Below are positions 16,120 through 25,983 of a DNA stretch of 64,000 nt, piece by piece. Position 1 is the stretch's first letter. Each line of letters starts with the position of its first letter. This stretch comes from Rhodoferax koreense (GTDB taxonomy: Bacteria > Pseudomonadota > Gammaproteobacteria > Burkholderiales > Burkholderiaceae_C): assembly GCF_001955695.1 (NCBI RefSeq), contig NZ_CP019236.1, positions 4,774,001 to 4,838,000 of the forward strand. The letters are read 5' to 3'. A program made the position numbers and the translations under genes. The notes under the pieces are model-generated. The model saw only the letters and a program-made list of their open reading frames with translations. It had not been told where the DNA came from and searched no databases.

Positions 16120-16167
16120 GATGACGATCATAATCCAATTCTTCTTTTTTTGATTATGATTAGCATC
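16120..16167. promoter_or_regulatory. Inverted-repeat operator between ene-reductase and TetR gene
   Basis: Left arm 16120-16135 (GATGACGATCATAATC) and right arm 16152-16167 (GATTATGATTAGCATC) are complementary at 13 of 16 positions around a 16-bp A+T-rich spacer. It lies 35 bp before the ene-reductase start and 48 bp before the TetR start, so one TetR site could control both promoters. Confidence 0.65.
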
Positions 16168-16214
16168 AATAAGAAAAGTCCCGCAGACGGGCATCAACCT
16201 ATCGTGGAAACGAA

Positions 16215-16838
16215 ATGAAGGTCACCAAGGCACAGGCGCAAGCCAACCGGGCACACGTTGTAGCAACGGCGTCCACGCTGTTTCGTGAGCACGGCTACGA
16301 CGGGGTCGGCGTTGCCGATCTGATGGCCGCCGCTGGCTTTACGCACGGCGGCTTCTACAAGCACTTCCGCTCCAAGGTCGACTTGATGGCGGAATCGGCA
16401 GCCTGCGGCATCGCGCAGACCGTGGCGCTCACGGCTGGTGCCGACACCTCGGCGTTCCTGCAGCATTACCTCTCGCGCGAACACCGCGACAACCGCGCCG
16501 CCGGCTGCACCATGGCCGCGCTCGGAGGAGACGCTGTGCGTCAGCCGGAAGCGGTCCGGGCGACGTTTGCGGTAGGCATCGAGAGCCTGCTGGCGGCACT
16601 GCGGCCCGAGGGCGTTGCACCGGAGGATGCAGTGGCGGTCCAGGCACGAGCCAAGTCTCTCGACATCATGGCGCACGCGGTCGGCGCCATCATCATGTCG
16701 CGCGCCTGCCCCGATGACTCGCCCTTGGCCGACGAGTTTCTGGCGGCTTGCCGCGATAAGATTTTCGCTTCGCTGACTCGCCCCGTCAGCCCGCCCGCGT
16801 CGGCGCTCAAACCGTCGCGCAAGCGCAGAACGGATTGA
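16215..16838 (+). CDS. TetR/AcrR-family transcriptional regulator
   Basis: This 207-aa repressor-type regulator has an N-terminal helix-turn-helix (about 25-60: VGVADLMAAAGFTHGGFYKHF) and an all-helical ligand domain with Cys99 (AGCTMAAL) and Cys169 (RACPDDSP). It is divergent from the ene-reductase gene with a 129-bp gap that holds the inverted repeat at 16120-16167. Like NemR, a Cys could sense electrophiles or quinones, but this is inferred from context only. The C-terminus is a basic tail. The ATG at 16215 gives the HTH at the usual distance from the N-terminus. Confidence 0.9.
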   Translation: MKVTKAQAQANRAHVVATASTLFREHGYDGVGVADLMAAAGFTHGGFYKHFRSKVDLMAESAACGIAQTVALTAGADTSAFLQHYLSREHRDNRAAGCTMAALGGDAVRQPEAVRATFAVGIESLLAALRPEGVAPEDAVAVQARAKSLDIMAHAVGAIIMSRACPDDSPLADEFLAACRDKIFASLTRPVSPPASALKPSRKRRTD

Positions 16839-16843
16839 CCTCG

Positions 16844-17165
16844 CGAGTTCAGTGGACGACAGTCCCCGGAACGCAAGCAACACCAGCAACGCCAACGTCA
16901 GGCTCATCGACAGGACGATGCAGAAGGCTAGGTAGGTGGCCACTGGGAGCGCGGAGCCAAAGCCAATAGCGAGGGCTGCGCAGCCCATTTGCAGGAAACA
17001 AGCAGGGCCGAGGCGGCGCCCGACTGCTTTCCGAACGGCTGTAGCTTGATCGCGGTGCCAAGCGGAATGATCAATCCCATTTCCAGCAGCAAGAAGGTTA
17101 GTGCCGCCGAGAAGTAGCGGACGTCCTGCGGGGCACCACCCATAAGGTCGCCCCCAGCCTTGCAA
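16844..17165 (-). pseudogene. MFS drug-transporter C-terminal remnant, frameshifted
   Basis: On the minus strand one frame reads LIIPLGTAIKLQPFGKQSGAA up to about 17000. Another frame then continues FLQMGCAALAIGFGSALPVA and LALLVLLAFRG. Together these resemble the last membrane helices of a Bcr/CflA-type multidrug MFS transporter. The N-terminal two thirds are not present and at least one frameshift breaks what remains. It lies just after the TetR gene, which may once have been its regulator or a chance neighbour. Confidence 0.6.
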
Positions 17166-17456
17166 GCTGTTGAACGCGCCACCCAGCAGCCGAGAGAAAC
17201 CGGGTCTGCGGCCGTGGCCACCATGATCAGCGAGAGCGAGCGGGCGAAGGTTGTGCCGACGGCCTGCCCATTGCTGGGAACACCTTCTTTCAAAACAAAC
17301 GAAGTTGTGCCATCAGGCTTGCTCGATGTCCAAGCCTGTCGCAACGTGCGTGACCCTCGCCCCGGGGCTGCTTGACCAGTTTCACCGCTTGCCCTTGGAA
17401 CTCGTCCTTAAACGCTTTTCCTGTCCTTTGCCTGTTTACCTCCTGCACACAGCATG

Positions 17457-17735
17457 TCATTCGACGCGGCCCAGCTCGAAGTCGCTGGGCGTATGCGCTG
17501 CGGAGAGGTTGAGTGCAATGTCGGGATAGGCATTCGCGAAACCTTGCAGCCTTGACATCAGCCAGAGACTGGCGATGCTGGGCGCCGAGTGCACGTAGAG
17601 GCTGTTGCTCACGCCTTCCCGCAGATCTTCCGTTGCCGCGGCAATCGCCGACAGGGCGCCGCTAACCCTGGACAGGAACAGCTCCCCCGCGACGCTGATA
17701 CGGACGCCATGTGCACTGCGTTCGAAGAGACGAAT
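17457..17735 (-). pseudogene. LysR-type regulator fragment
   Basis: A minus-strand frame reads RLFERSAHGVRISVAGELFL, then LYVHSAPSIASLWLMSRL and FANAYPDIALNLSA, ending DFELGRVE-stop at 17457. This is the linker and first part of the effector domain of a GcvA-like LysR regulator. The DNA-binding helix-turn-helix before it and the rest of the effector domain (normally DxDIRYG onwards) are missing. It is a two-sided truncation next to the MFS remnant. Confidence 0.65.
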
Positions 17736-18160
17736 GTGTTGCTGCCAGCGATCACTTGACCACCCCTGCCAACTTCTGCTGACCATGAGGCATCCTTCTG
17801 CAGCCCTCACCAACCCTCAAAACTCTTGCTGTCTGGCCTGATCACCGATTTCTGGCGCATCTGGTCAAATTGGCATCGTCAACAACAGTCTAGGGAATCC
17901 GGGGCGATTCAGAGCTGGCCAGACCTGAACCGACTTTGCCGTCGAGCAATACGGGCTCCCCCGTAACTTTTTTGTTCACCAGGCCGAACAGCGGCTGGAC
18001 GACGACCTGATCGAGCGCATCCGAAACTTCGATTCCAGCAATGGCCTGACGCTCACCCTGGCCGTCCAGCTGCCGCTGGCGGTGAAGGCGATGACCCCGT
18101 GAAACCGTTGCAGGCCCCGGTTCGAGAGGGCCAGGACCGCCGCAGGACCGAGGCCCGGTC
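17736..18160. other. Gene-poor stretch with a short unknown reading frame
   Basis: No complete gene is seen. A plus-strand frame around 17938-18102 ends AVQLPLAVKAMTP-stop and has reasonable codon use (AVEQYGLPRNFF, then ERIRNFDSSNGLT), but it has no start codon nearby and I do not recognise it. It may be the tail of a deleted gene, in line with the remnants on its left. Confidence 0.4.
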
Positions 18161-19462
18161 TCACCGCGCGGTCGACCGCGGCTGCCTGGTCTGCCAGTCC
18201 TCTAGCCAGGCGGGCAGACGGTCGCTCTGCATCGGCCGGCCGATGAAATAGCCCTGCGCGATGTCGCAACCGATTTCCCGCAGCAGGGCCCAGTCGTCTT
18301 CGGTTTCCACGCCTTCGGCCACGGTGTGCAGACCCAGTCGCTGGGCCATGCCGATGCTGCCTTCGAGCATCGGAGGGATCAGCTGGTTGCCGCGGGCGTC
18401 GTGCACGAAGCCGCGGTCGATCTTCAACTCGGTGAAGGGCACGTCGCGCAGTTGCGCCAGCGAGGAGTGGCCGGTGCCGAAGTCGTCGATCGACAGGCCG
18501 AAACGCTGCATGCGCAGCCGCACCAGCGTCTCCAGCGCCGCCGACGACACGGCCATGACGCGGCTCTCCGTCACCTCCAGCATCAGATCCTGCGGCGACA
18601 GGCCGATGTGGCGGACCAGGGCTCCCAGCCGGGGCGCGAAGTCGGGGGCGCACAGGTTCTGCATCGATACGTTCACGGCCATCTGGATCCGCAGGCCGCT
18701 GCGGTGCCACAGCGCGAGCTGCTCCAGCGCCGCCTGCATCACCCACTCGGTCAGGGCGTCGATGGCACCGCATTCCTCGGCCAGGGCGATGAAGCGGTCG
18801 GGATAAACCAGGCCGTGGAGCGGGTGGTTCCAGCGCACCAGCGCCTCGACACCGGTCAGTCCGCCGCTGCGCAGATCGACCTTGGGCTGGTAGTGAAGCA
18901 CCCACTGCGCACCGTCCTGCGCGACGCGCAGATCGTCGGCGCCATAGCCCGGATGCTCTGCGGCCACCGATGGCAGTGCCGCGGGCTGCCATTGGTCCAG
19001 CAGCGTGCGCAGCGCCGCACGGCTGGCGGGCTTCTCAAGCGCCCCCAGGATCAGCAGCGCGCGGCCGGCGAGCAGCTTCTGCACGGCATGGATGATGCGC
19101 GGGCCTTCGCCGCTGAGAAGGATCACGCCGCCGCGGAAGTCGCTTGCGCCGAGCCGGCGCAGAAATTCGAGACCGTCGACCTCGGGCATGTTCAGGTCGC
19201 AGATGACCACGTCCACGGCCACCTGCCGCTCGCCGAGAAGCCGCAGCGCCGCATCGGCGCTGGCCGCAGTGCCGATCATCATGTAGCCCATGCCGCGCAG
19301 CATGCGGGACTGCATGCCGAGCATGAAGGGGTCGTCGTCCACCAGGAGCAGGCTGGGCTGGCGGCGCGGCGCGGCGGCACGTGGCGGCACCTCTGCCGGG
19401 CCCAGGCCGAGGGGGAGCGTCGGGAGAAAGGGTGGCCAGATGTCGGGACCCTCATCAGACAT
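18161..19462 (-). CDS. Receiver-EAL response regulator (c-di-GMP phosphodiesterase)
   Basis: This 433-aa cytosolic protein has a receiver (about 37-155; D42-D44, phospho-acceptor D89, K144) and an EAL domain (about 180-425) expected to cleave cyclic-di-GMP. The EAL signature is intact (GVEALVRW, E206-A-L208) with [21 protein letters not shown] and AEGVE, so it is probably active. Its start overlaps the end of the hybrid kinase gene by 8 bp, so the two are translationally coupled and the kinase Hpt domain is the likely phosphate donor. The N-terminal 35 residues are Pro-rich and have no match. Motility or biofilm output is inferred. Confidence 0.92.
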   Translation of the reverse strand: MSDEGPDIWPPFLPTLPLGLGPAEVPPRAAAPRRQPSLLLVDDDPFMLGMQSRMLRGMGYMMIGTAASADAALRLLGERQVAVDVVICDLNMPEVDGLEFLRRLGASDFRGGVILLSGEGPRIIHAVQKLLAGRALLILGALEKPASRAALRTLLDQWQPAALPSVAAEHPGYGADDLRVAQDGAQWVLHYQPKVDLRSGGLTGVEALVRWNHPLHGLVYPDRFIALAEECGAIDALTEWVMQAALEQLALWHRSGLRIQMAVNVSMQNLCAPDFAPRLGALVRHIGLSPQDLMLEVTESRVMAVSSAALETLVRLRMQRFGLSIDDFGTGHSSLAQLRDVPFTELKIDRGFVHDARGNQLIPPMLEGSIGMAQRLGLHTVAEGVETEDDWALLREIGCDIAQGYFIGRPMQSDRLPAWLEDWQTRQPRSTAR

Positions 19463-22400
19463 GGCTGTCCTGGCGGGTCTCGAGGAAAGCGTGCACAGCG
19501 CGCAGCTCGCCGTGGAAGGTCGCCATCAGGGCCTCGAGCGAGCTGCCGCGCGGACTGCTGGTGGCGGCCTCTTCCAGGTCCGAACAGATGTCGCCGAGTC
19601 GGGCGGCACCGATGGTGCGCGCCGCCGACTTGAGCTTGTGGGCGATGTCGGCAATGGCCTGGACGGCGCCATGGGCCTGGGCGCGGGCCAGCGCGTGCGC
19701 CGAGTGCGCCGCGTTCGTGCGAAAGGCTTCCAGCACTTCCTGCATGACCTGCGCGTCGTGGCCTATGAGCTCAGACAGCACCGCGAGGTCCACGTGGCGG
19801 CCCGCCACCATGGTCTCCACCACGGGCAGGCTGGCGCCGAAGCGCGCCGGCACCGGCCGCAACCAGCGGTCAAGCGCGGTCTTCAGCTGCGCCAAGCGCA
19901 CCGGCTTGGTCAGATAGCCGTCCATGCCGGCCTGGGTGCAACGGTGTTCCTCGTCGCGCAAGGCATTGGCGGTCAAGGCAATGATGGGCAGGCGCGGCCG
20001 AGCGTCGCCCTCCTCGGCCCGGATCGCTGTCGCCAGCGTATAGCCGTCCATCTCCGGCATGTGCAGGTCGGTCAGGAGCAAGGCGTGGCCGCCCCGGCGC
20101 CACTGGCCGAGCGCCTCCAGGCCATTGCCGGCCATTTCGGCGCGGTAGCCGAGCAGCGCCAGCTGCTTCACGAGCACCTGCTGGTTGATCTCGTTGTCTT
20201 CGGCCACCAGGATCAGGGGTTGGGCTGCCGACAGGGGTGTGGGCCGCCGGGGCGCCTCTTCGGTGGGGACGATGTCTGCCAACGCGTCGCGGTCGTCGCC
20301 GTCCTGCGGCGGCCGCGCCAGCAGCGCGACGCTGCGCAGGAAGACGGCGCGGTGCAGGCACTCCGCGTCCAGGCCGATCTGGTCGGGCTTGTGCCGGCGC
20401 GGGCGGCGGCGCCGGCCGGTCTCGATGACGACGAACGCCAGGACCATGCCGGGCCGCTGCAGGGCGACCGCGCGGCAAGCCGCGAGGACCGGATCGCTGC
20501 CCTCCGGGGGGTCGGCGATCACCACGACACAGCGGCCCGGCACGGCCGCATGCAGCCAGTCCAGCCCCTGCGCCAGGCTCGGCATGGTGCGGGCCGGGCA
20601 GCCCGCATGCGTCAGGTAGTCGGCCAGGTCGGCGGTCAGGCCGGCGGCACCGAACAAGATGCAGGTCAGCCCGGCCAAAGGCTTTTCCGCGTCGGCCGCG
20701 GCCGTGGCGCCGGCGTCGCCCGCTGCTGCCGTCATGGGCAGCCGCGCGGTGAACGTGGAGCCTTGCCCGATCTCGCTGCACACGCTGATGTTGCCGCGCA
20801 TCAGCATCACCAGGCGCTGCGAGATGCTGAGGCCGAGCCCCGTGCCACCGAACCGCCGCGTCGTGCTTGCATCGGCCTGGGTGAACGGCGAAAACAGCCG
20901 CTCGACCGTCTCGGTGCGCATGCCGACCCCGTTGTCGGCCACCACCAGGTCCAGCATGTCGGCACCGCCACCGGCGCCGCTGGCCCTGCGCGCCCGCAAG
21001 GCCACCGACCCGGGCCGGACCTGCCCGCTGCTGAACTTGATCGCATTGCCCACCAGGTTCATCAGCACTTGGCGCAGCCGCGCCGGGTCACCCAGCATGC
21101 GCGCCGGCAGCCGCGGGTCGACGTACAGGTGCAGCGCCACCCCCTTGGTCTCCGACAGCCCGCGCAAGGCATCGCAGACGCTTTCGACCACGGCGGCCAC
21201 GTCCATCGGTTCGTGGTCGATCGCGAACTGGCCGGCCTCGATCTTCGAGAAGTCGAGCACGTCGTCGACGATGGCCATCAACGCATAGGCCGACTCGCGC
21301 ACCGTCTTCACGATGTCGCGCTGGTTCGGCCGCAAGTGGCTTTCCTCCAGCACATCGATCATCCCGATGACCCCGTTCATCGGTGTGCGGATCTCGTGGC
21401 TCATGGTCGCAAGGAAGGACGACTTGGCTCGGTTGGCCTGTTCGGCGAGCGCGCGGGCGCGCTCCAGCTCCAGCGTGCGGTGGCGCACGCGGTCCTCCAG
21501 CCCCGCGTTGAGCTCGCGCAGCACCTCCTCGTTGCGCCGCCGCTCGCTGATGTCGCGTTCGATCGAAACGAAGTGCGTGCAGCCCTCCCCCGTGGCGGCC
21601 ACCGGTGTGATGTCGAGCTCGATCCAGTGCGGGCGGCCGCTCTTGGTGTACTTCACCATCTCAGCATGCACCGGTTCGAGCAGGGCGATCGCCGCGCCGA
21701 TGCGCTCGATCACGGAGGCGTCGGTCGCCGGGCCATAACGCAGCACCGGCGACTTCCCGATCACGTCGCTGCGCTGGAAGCCTGTGAGGCGCACGAAGGC
21801 GTCGTTGACGAAGACGATGCGCAGCCCCTGCGGCAGCTGCGCCGGCTCCATGATGATCACGACCTCGTTCAACTGCGCCACACTGGCCTCGAGCAGGGTC
21901 AGCTGCTCGCGCGCGGCGCGGGCGGCGGTGACATCGCGGAAGTACACCGACAGACCGTCCTCCAGCGGATGGAAGTCGGCACCGAACCACTTCCCCATCG
22001 GCACATACCGCTCTTCGCAGCGGATGCCGGTCTCGCCGCCCATGGCGCGCCGGTACAGGGGCTCGAAGACGGAGCCCAGCGCATCGGGAAAGCATTCCCA
22101 CAGCACGCATCCCATCAGCGACTCCCGCGTGCGTTCCCAAAGCCGCGCGGCCTCTCGGTTGACGTAGGTGAAGCGCCAGTTGTGGTCCAGGGCGAAGAAG
22201 CCGTCGGTGATGCTCTCGAGGGTGTCGCTCAGGCGCTCGGCCAGCTTCTGCGTCTGCAGTGTGGCCAGCTTGCGCTCGGTGATGTCCTGCAGTGCGCCCT
22301 GCAGCCGCACCACCCGCCCCCGCCCGTCGCGCACGGCCTCGCCGATGACCCGGACCCAGAAACGCCGCCCGGTGGCGGAGATCTTCTCGGCTTCGAGGTC

Positions 22401-23585
22401 GTAGCGCTGCCCCGATGCGATGCAGCGCTCGACGGCGTCGCGCACGCCGTTGCGGTGCTCCGACACAAACGAGGCCAGGCCCTCCTCCAGCGAAGGCCAG
22501 TAGCCGGCCGGCTCGTCATGCAGGCTGGCGACGAAGTCCGACCACTGCAGGCGCCGCAGGCCCAGGTCCAGCACCCAGCCGCCGACCTTGGCACTGCGTC
22601 CGGCCATGTCGAGCATGGCCTCGCTGTCGCGCAGTGCCTGGTGGAAGCGCGTCTCTTCGGTGATGTCGCGGGCGATGCCGATCACGCCGATCACCGCGCC
22701 CCGCGGATCGCGATAGGGCGCGAGCGAGGCCGAAAACAGGCGCCGGCCGTTCACCCCGGTGAGCCAGCGCTCGGTCGTCTGCACCGAGCCGGTTGCGGAA
22801 AACACGCGGTGGTCATCCATGAGACCGGCGGCCTCGCTTTCAGCGTACAGGCTGTGGTCGGTGTGGCCCAGGATCGCGTCGATCGGCCTGCCGGTGAAGG
22901 CCGCCAGGGCCTTGTTGCACAGCAGATAGCGGCCCAGCCCGTCCTTGACGTAGACGATGTCCGGGGTGCCGTCGGCGACGGCCTGGAGCAGCTCGGTACT
23001 GCGCTGTGTCGACTCCTCGGCCTGCGCGCGCGCGCTGACGTCGACGTGCATGACCACCGCGCCGGCATGCCGCCCGGGCTCCAGCGGCGTCGCCGTCATC
23101 ACGAAGCGCCGTCGCTCGAACGGCGAGACGCAGGGGTATTCGAGCGAGAAGGACCGGCTCTCGCCAGCCAGCACCGCCCGCAGGCCTGCCGCCACCGTCC
23201 AGGCCTCGGCGGCGCCCGGCCCGGGTGGCAGGCCGCAGACATCGAGATAGTTCCAGCCCACGCCGTCGTGCGCGGCACGCAGGCCGTTCTCCCTGCCATA
23301 GCTGCGCCAGGCTTCGTTCACGGCGACGATCGTGCCGTCCGGGTCGAGCACCGCGATGTGGGCGGGCAGCGCGTTCAACAGCGCGTTCTGTTTGCCGGCC
23401 TCCTGCAGCCGCATCTGGTCCTGCGCCTCGCGCAGCACGAAGACGCGGCCGGATTTGTCCGCCACGGTGTCGACCTCACCCTCGGTCAGCGCCGCGATCT
23501 GCCGCTCGGCTTGGTGCAGCGTCTCGATCAGCGCCTGCATGCGTGCGTAGCGGCCCGGATCTTCTGGTGGGAGCGAGGAATTCAT
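19455..23585 (-). CDS. Multi-PAS hybrid sensor histidine kinase
   Basis: This 1376-aa kinase has no clear membrane segment and is probably cytosolic. Five PAS-type modules follow one another (about 65-190, 195-315, 320-445, 450-560, 565-690), several closing with DITE/DISE motifs. Next come a HisKA domain (H at about 726, [16 protein letters not shown]), an ATPase domain ([16 protein letters not shown], about 885-925), a degenerate receiver (about 960-1085) lacking the Asp pocket, a normal receiver (about 1115-1240; [28 protein letters not shown]) and a C-terminal Hpt domain ([13 protein letters not shown]). It is a full phosphorelay in one chain. The EAL regulator overlapping its 3' end is the likely target. 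Confidence 0.92.
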   Translation of the reverse strand: MNSSLPPEDPGRYARMQALIETLHQAERQIAALTEGEVDTVADKSGRVFVLREAQDQMRLQEAGKQNALLNALPAHIAVLDPDGTIVAVNEAWRSYGRENGLRAAHDGVGWNYLDVCGLPPGPGAAEAWTVAAGLRAVLAGESRSFSLEYPCVSPFERRRFVMTATPLEPGRHAGAVVMHVDVSARAQAEESTQRSTELLQAVADGTPDIVYVKDGLGRYLLCNKALAAFTGRPIDAILGHTDHSLYAESEAAGLMDDHRVFSATGSVQTTERWLTGVNGRRLFSASLAPYRDPRGAVIGVIGIARDITEETRFHQALRDSEAMLDMAGRSAKVGGWVLDLGLRRLQWSDFVASLHDEPAGYWPSLEEGLASFVSEHRNGVRDAVERCIASGQRYDLEAEKISATGRRFWVRVIGEAVRDGRGRVVRLQGALQDITERKLATLQTQKLAERLSDTLESITDGFFALDHNWRFTYVNREAARLWERTRESLMGCVLWECFPDALGSVFEPLYRRAMGGETGIRCEERYVPMGKWFGADFHPLEDGLSVYFRDVTAARAAREQLTLLEASVAQLNEVVIIMEPAQLPQGLRIVFVNDAFVRLTGFQRSDVIGKSPVLRYGPATDASVIERIGAAIALLEPVHAEMVKYTKSGRPHWIELDITPVAATGEGCTHFVSIERDISERRRNEEVLRELNAGLEDRVRHRTLELERARALAEQANRAKSSFLATMSHEIRTPMNGVIGMIDVLEESHLRPNQRDIVKTVRESAYALMAIVDDVLDFSKIEAGQFAIDHEPMDVAAVVESVCDALRGLSETKGVALHLYVDPRLPARMLGDPARLRQVLMNLVGNAIKFSSGQVRPGSVALRARRASGAGGGADMLDLVVADNGVGMRTETVERLFSPFTQADASTTRRFGGTGLGLSISQRLVMLMRGNISVCSEIGQGSTFTARLPMTAAAGDAGATAAADAEKPLAGLTCILFGAAGLTADLADYLTHAGCPARTMPSLAQGLDWLHAAVPGRCVVVIADPPEGSDPVLAACRAVALQRPGMVLAFVVIETGRRRRPRRHKPDQIGLDAECLHRAVFLRSVALLARPPQDGDDRDALADIVPTEEAPRRPTPLSAAQPLILVAEDNEINQQVLVKQLALLGYRAEMAGNGLEALGQWRRGGHALLLTDLHMPEMDGYTLATAIRAEEGDARPRLPIIALTANALRDEEHRCTQAGMDGYLTKPVRLAQLKTALDRWLRPVPARFGASLPVVETMVAGRHVDLAVLSELIGHDAQVMQEVLEAFRTNAAHSAHALARAQAHGAVQAIADIAHKLKSAARTIGAARLGDICSDLEEAATSSPRGSSLEALMATFHGELRAVHAFLETRQDSHV

Positions 23586-23761
23586 GGCTTGGCCGACTTT
23601 CTGATGGGCTCCTGCGGGGTTTCGCGGTGTCGGAGCCGGGGCAGGCCGGCGGCGGAGGCAAAGCCCTGGCGCATGGGACTAGGCCCAACCTTAGTCCTCG
23701 GCGCGGCCATCCACGGTAGGACGGAACGCGTATCCCGGAGCGCCTCCCATCGCGAAGTGGC

Positions 23762-24424
23762 TTACCGGCCGCCGGCGCCGAAGCGGTAGACCAGGCCGAC
23801 CGTCACCATGTCCACGTCGCCACGGTTGCCCACGGCATCCCGGATGCGGTAGCGCTCGATTTCCGTGCGCAGCGAAAGTGCCGACGTCATGGCGTACTGG
23901 ACGCCGAGGCCGAGCTTCCAGTTCGCCGAGTGCTCGCTCGGGCTGGGGTTGTTCACCACCACCAGCCCGGTCGAGCTGAACTTGTCGCGGGTGTCGACAT
24001 AGGTGAGGCCGCTGCGTGCGAGCACCGACAGCCTGGCGGTGACGGGCAGCGTGCCGACCAGGTCCAGATTCAGCCCGCGCAGCCTGGCATCGCCGGTCAG
24101 GGTGCCGGTGGGCGTGGTCGCCGCGGTGTAGCCGAACTTGCCCAGGCTGAAGTAGCCGCCTTCCAGGGCGAAATTCTCATTGAGCCGGTAGCCCCCGAAC
24201 ATCTTGTAGCCGAAGGCATGTTCGCGGTCGCTGATCGACGAGGCGAAGCCATTGGCGGACAGGTTGCGGCCGATGCGCTCGTCGTCAATCGTGGCACGGG
24301 CCTGGCCCATGCCGACACCGCCGTACCAGGGGCTGGCGCCGTCGACGACCTGGGCGAACAAGGGGGCTGCGCTGGCAGCGAGGGCCAGGACGACGAGCGC
24401 CCTGGCGGTAAGGTGGTATTTCAT
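23762..24424 (-). CDS. Outer-membrane beta-barrel protein (OmpA/OmpW-like fold)
   Basis: This 220-aa protein has a signal peptide (ALVVLALAASAAPLFA, cleavage near residue 24) and an eight-strand-type barrel: SPWYGGVGMGQARA at the start, FGYKMFGGYRLNENFALEGGYF, a central LNLDLVGTLPVTARLSVLAR and a C-terminal VTVGLVYRFGAGGR with the aromatic-rich final strand. It has no peptidoglycan-binding domain, so it is a barrel-only protein. It lies 54 bp downstream of the ice-binding-like lipoprotein gene on the same strand and is probably cotranscribed. The function is unknown. Confidence 0.82.
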   Translation of the reverse strand: MKYHLTARALVVLALAASAAPLFAQVVDGASPWYGGVGMGQARATIDDERIGRNLSANGFASSISDREHAFGYKMFGGYRLNENFALEGGYFSLGKFGYTAATTPTGTLTGDARLRGLNLDLVGTLPVTARLSVLARSGLTYVDTRDKFSSTGLVVVNNPSPSEHSANWKLGLGVQYAMTSALSLRTEIERYRIRDAVGNRGDVDMVTVGLVYRFGAGGR

Positions 24425-24478
24425 TTCGGACCTTTTGGATCATCGGGGCCGGCCCCATCGGGCCAGCCCCGGGTGGGC

Positions 24479-25849
24479 TTAGTTGCAGCCTGCGGGGGCC
24501 TGGAGATGACCGGGCAGCGAGACGGTGTTGGTGTCGAACACCAGAGCGCCCGAGGTGAAGGCACCGGCGAACATGCGGCCGCACGACACGGCGCTGGTCT
24601 GCAGGGTGATATCCGCGCCGGCCAGGACGTTGCCGTACCACTCGGCGTAGTTGCCTATGGTGGCCGAGGAGCCGGCCTGCCAGAACACGTTCGATGCCTT
24701 CGCGCCGTTCACCAGGACGATGCGGGTGTGCGGAGCGGGCGATGGCGCACCCGGCAATGCAGTGATGGCGCTGCCGGCCTGGAACACGAACACGGCATTC
24801 GGATTGCCCTGGGCGTCCAGCGTGACATCGCCGGCCACGGTGAGGGTGGAGCCCGAGGTGTAGGTGCCCGCGACGAAGTAGTTCAGCCCGGCGACCATCA
24901 CGTTGCCCGACGGGGCGCCGATGCTGGTGGTGGCCAGCGGCGTGCCGCCGCCAAGGGAGCCCGCCGCCGGCGGACCCGCCGGCGGGGTGATGGCCAGGTA
25001 AGCGGCGCGCAGCGCGTCCGTCACCTGCTGGGCGCGTGTCGTATTCGGAAAGGTCGGGGTCACGACCGTGCCGTTGATGCCAGGCGTCGCGCCGCCGCAG
25101 AGGCCGAAGACGCCGCTGCCGCCCACGGGAACCGAGTTGCAGGTGTCGTTCGGGTTGAGCACCGCATCGCCGTTGATCAAGGTGGCGCCGGTGTTGGCCA
25201 CCCCCGCCGTCGCGGAAAGGGCGAACGAGGCGGCCGCGCCGAAATTCACCGGCGGCGGCACCACGATGGGCAGCGCTGCCGTCTTGAAGTTCCAGGCCAC
25301 GGCGCACACCAGGGCCGGCGCGGGGCTCGGCGTGTCGAGCACCACGAGGTAGTTGGTGTTGGCCGCCAGCGGAGCGGCGGTGACCAGCACCGCCGTGCCG
25401 GCAACGGCGTCGTAGCTGACGGAAGCCGGTGTCAGCGGCGGCTGCCCGGTCTGCGCCATCCGGAAGGTGCTGGCGTTGATCGTCGCCGGGTCCACGGTGC
25501 CGGCTAACGTCGCGGTGACGCGCTTGCCCCCATTGGCGACGGCCGTCGTGCTGGTGGGCGCATTCTGATTGCCGTCGGTCGGGTCGGTGAAGGTCACCGT
25601 CACGGGGCAGGCGGTGGGCTGAACGACCGGGGGCACCACGGGTGGAACCACCGCGGGGCCGCCGGGCAAGACGACGGGCGGCACCACGGGAGGCGCGACG
25701 GCACCGGGTGGCGCCACCAGCACCGGCTTCACGTCGGCACCCAGAATGGGAGCCTGACCACCGCCGCCTCCGCAGCCCGACAACGAGACCGCGAGGGACA
25801 GGGTGACGTACAGCGCCAGCTTCGGCGGTGCCCATTTTAGTTTTTGCAT
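24479..25849 (-). CDS. Ice-binding-like (DUF3494) lipoprotein with Ig-like domain
   Basis: This 456-aa protein starts with a lipoprotein signal (LSLAVSLSGC) and a glycine run. A Pro/Val-rich linker follows (PPVVPPVVLPGG repeats, about 45-85), then an SbsA/Big_5-like Ig domain (about 90-205; DPTDGNQNAPTST, AGTVDPATIN). The C-terminal domain (about 215-455) is DUF3494, the beta-helix fold of ice-binding/antifreeze adhesins (FGAAASFALSATAGVANTG, TLINGDAVLNP, GNVLAGADITLQT). In known members this fold binds ice or acts as a surface adhesion module; here ice binding is only a possibility. ATG 25849 begins the signal peptide; the longer frame upstream has no support. Confidence 0.85.
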   Translation of the reverse strand: MQKLKWAPPKLALYVTLSLAVSLSGCGGGGGQAPILGADVKPVLVAPPGAVAPPVVPPVVLPGGPAVVPPVVPPVVQPTACPVTVTFTDPTDGNQNAPTSTTAVANGGKRVTATLAGTVDPATINASTFRMAQTGQPPLTPASVSYDAVAGTAVLVTAAPLAANTNYLVVLDTPSPAPALVCAVAWNFKTAALPIVVPPPVNFGAAASFALSATAGVANTGATLINGDAVLNPNDTCNSVPVGGSGVFGLCGGATPGINGTVVTPTFPNTTRAQQVTDALRAAYLAITPPAGPPAAGSLGGGTPLATTSIGAPSGNVMVAGLNYFVAGTYTSGSTLTVAGDVTLDAQGNPNAVFVFQAGSAITALPGAPSPAPHTRIVLVNGAKASNVFWQAGSSATIGNYAEWYGNVLAGADITLQTSAVSCGRMFAGAFTSGALVFDTNTVSLPGHLQAPAGCN

Positions 25850-25983
25850 AACTTGCTTCCAGGTGAAACGGTGCGCGACGGCCGGCCGGGGCGGCCGACA
25901 TGAGGGTGCGAGCTTCAATGATGGGCGCCAACGCGGCAATACGTGCGGGCACGTACACGCCACGCAGGCGGCCTGCCCGGCCT

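Noticed and set aside
19290..23789. A 1499-residue open frame on the plus strand
   Set aside because: It lies opposite the hybrid kinase gene, is His/Arg/Gly-rich without any domain, and is what G+C-rich codon use on the other strand produces.
25619..25710. A tandem-repeat element of GGCACCACGG-type units
   Set aside because: The repeated bases are the codons of the Pro/Val-rich linker in the DUF3494 lipoprotein, so they are part of the gene.
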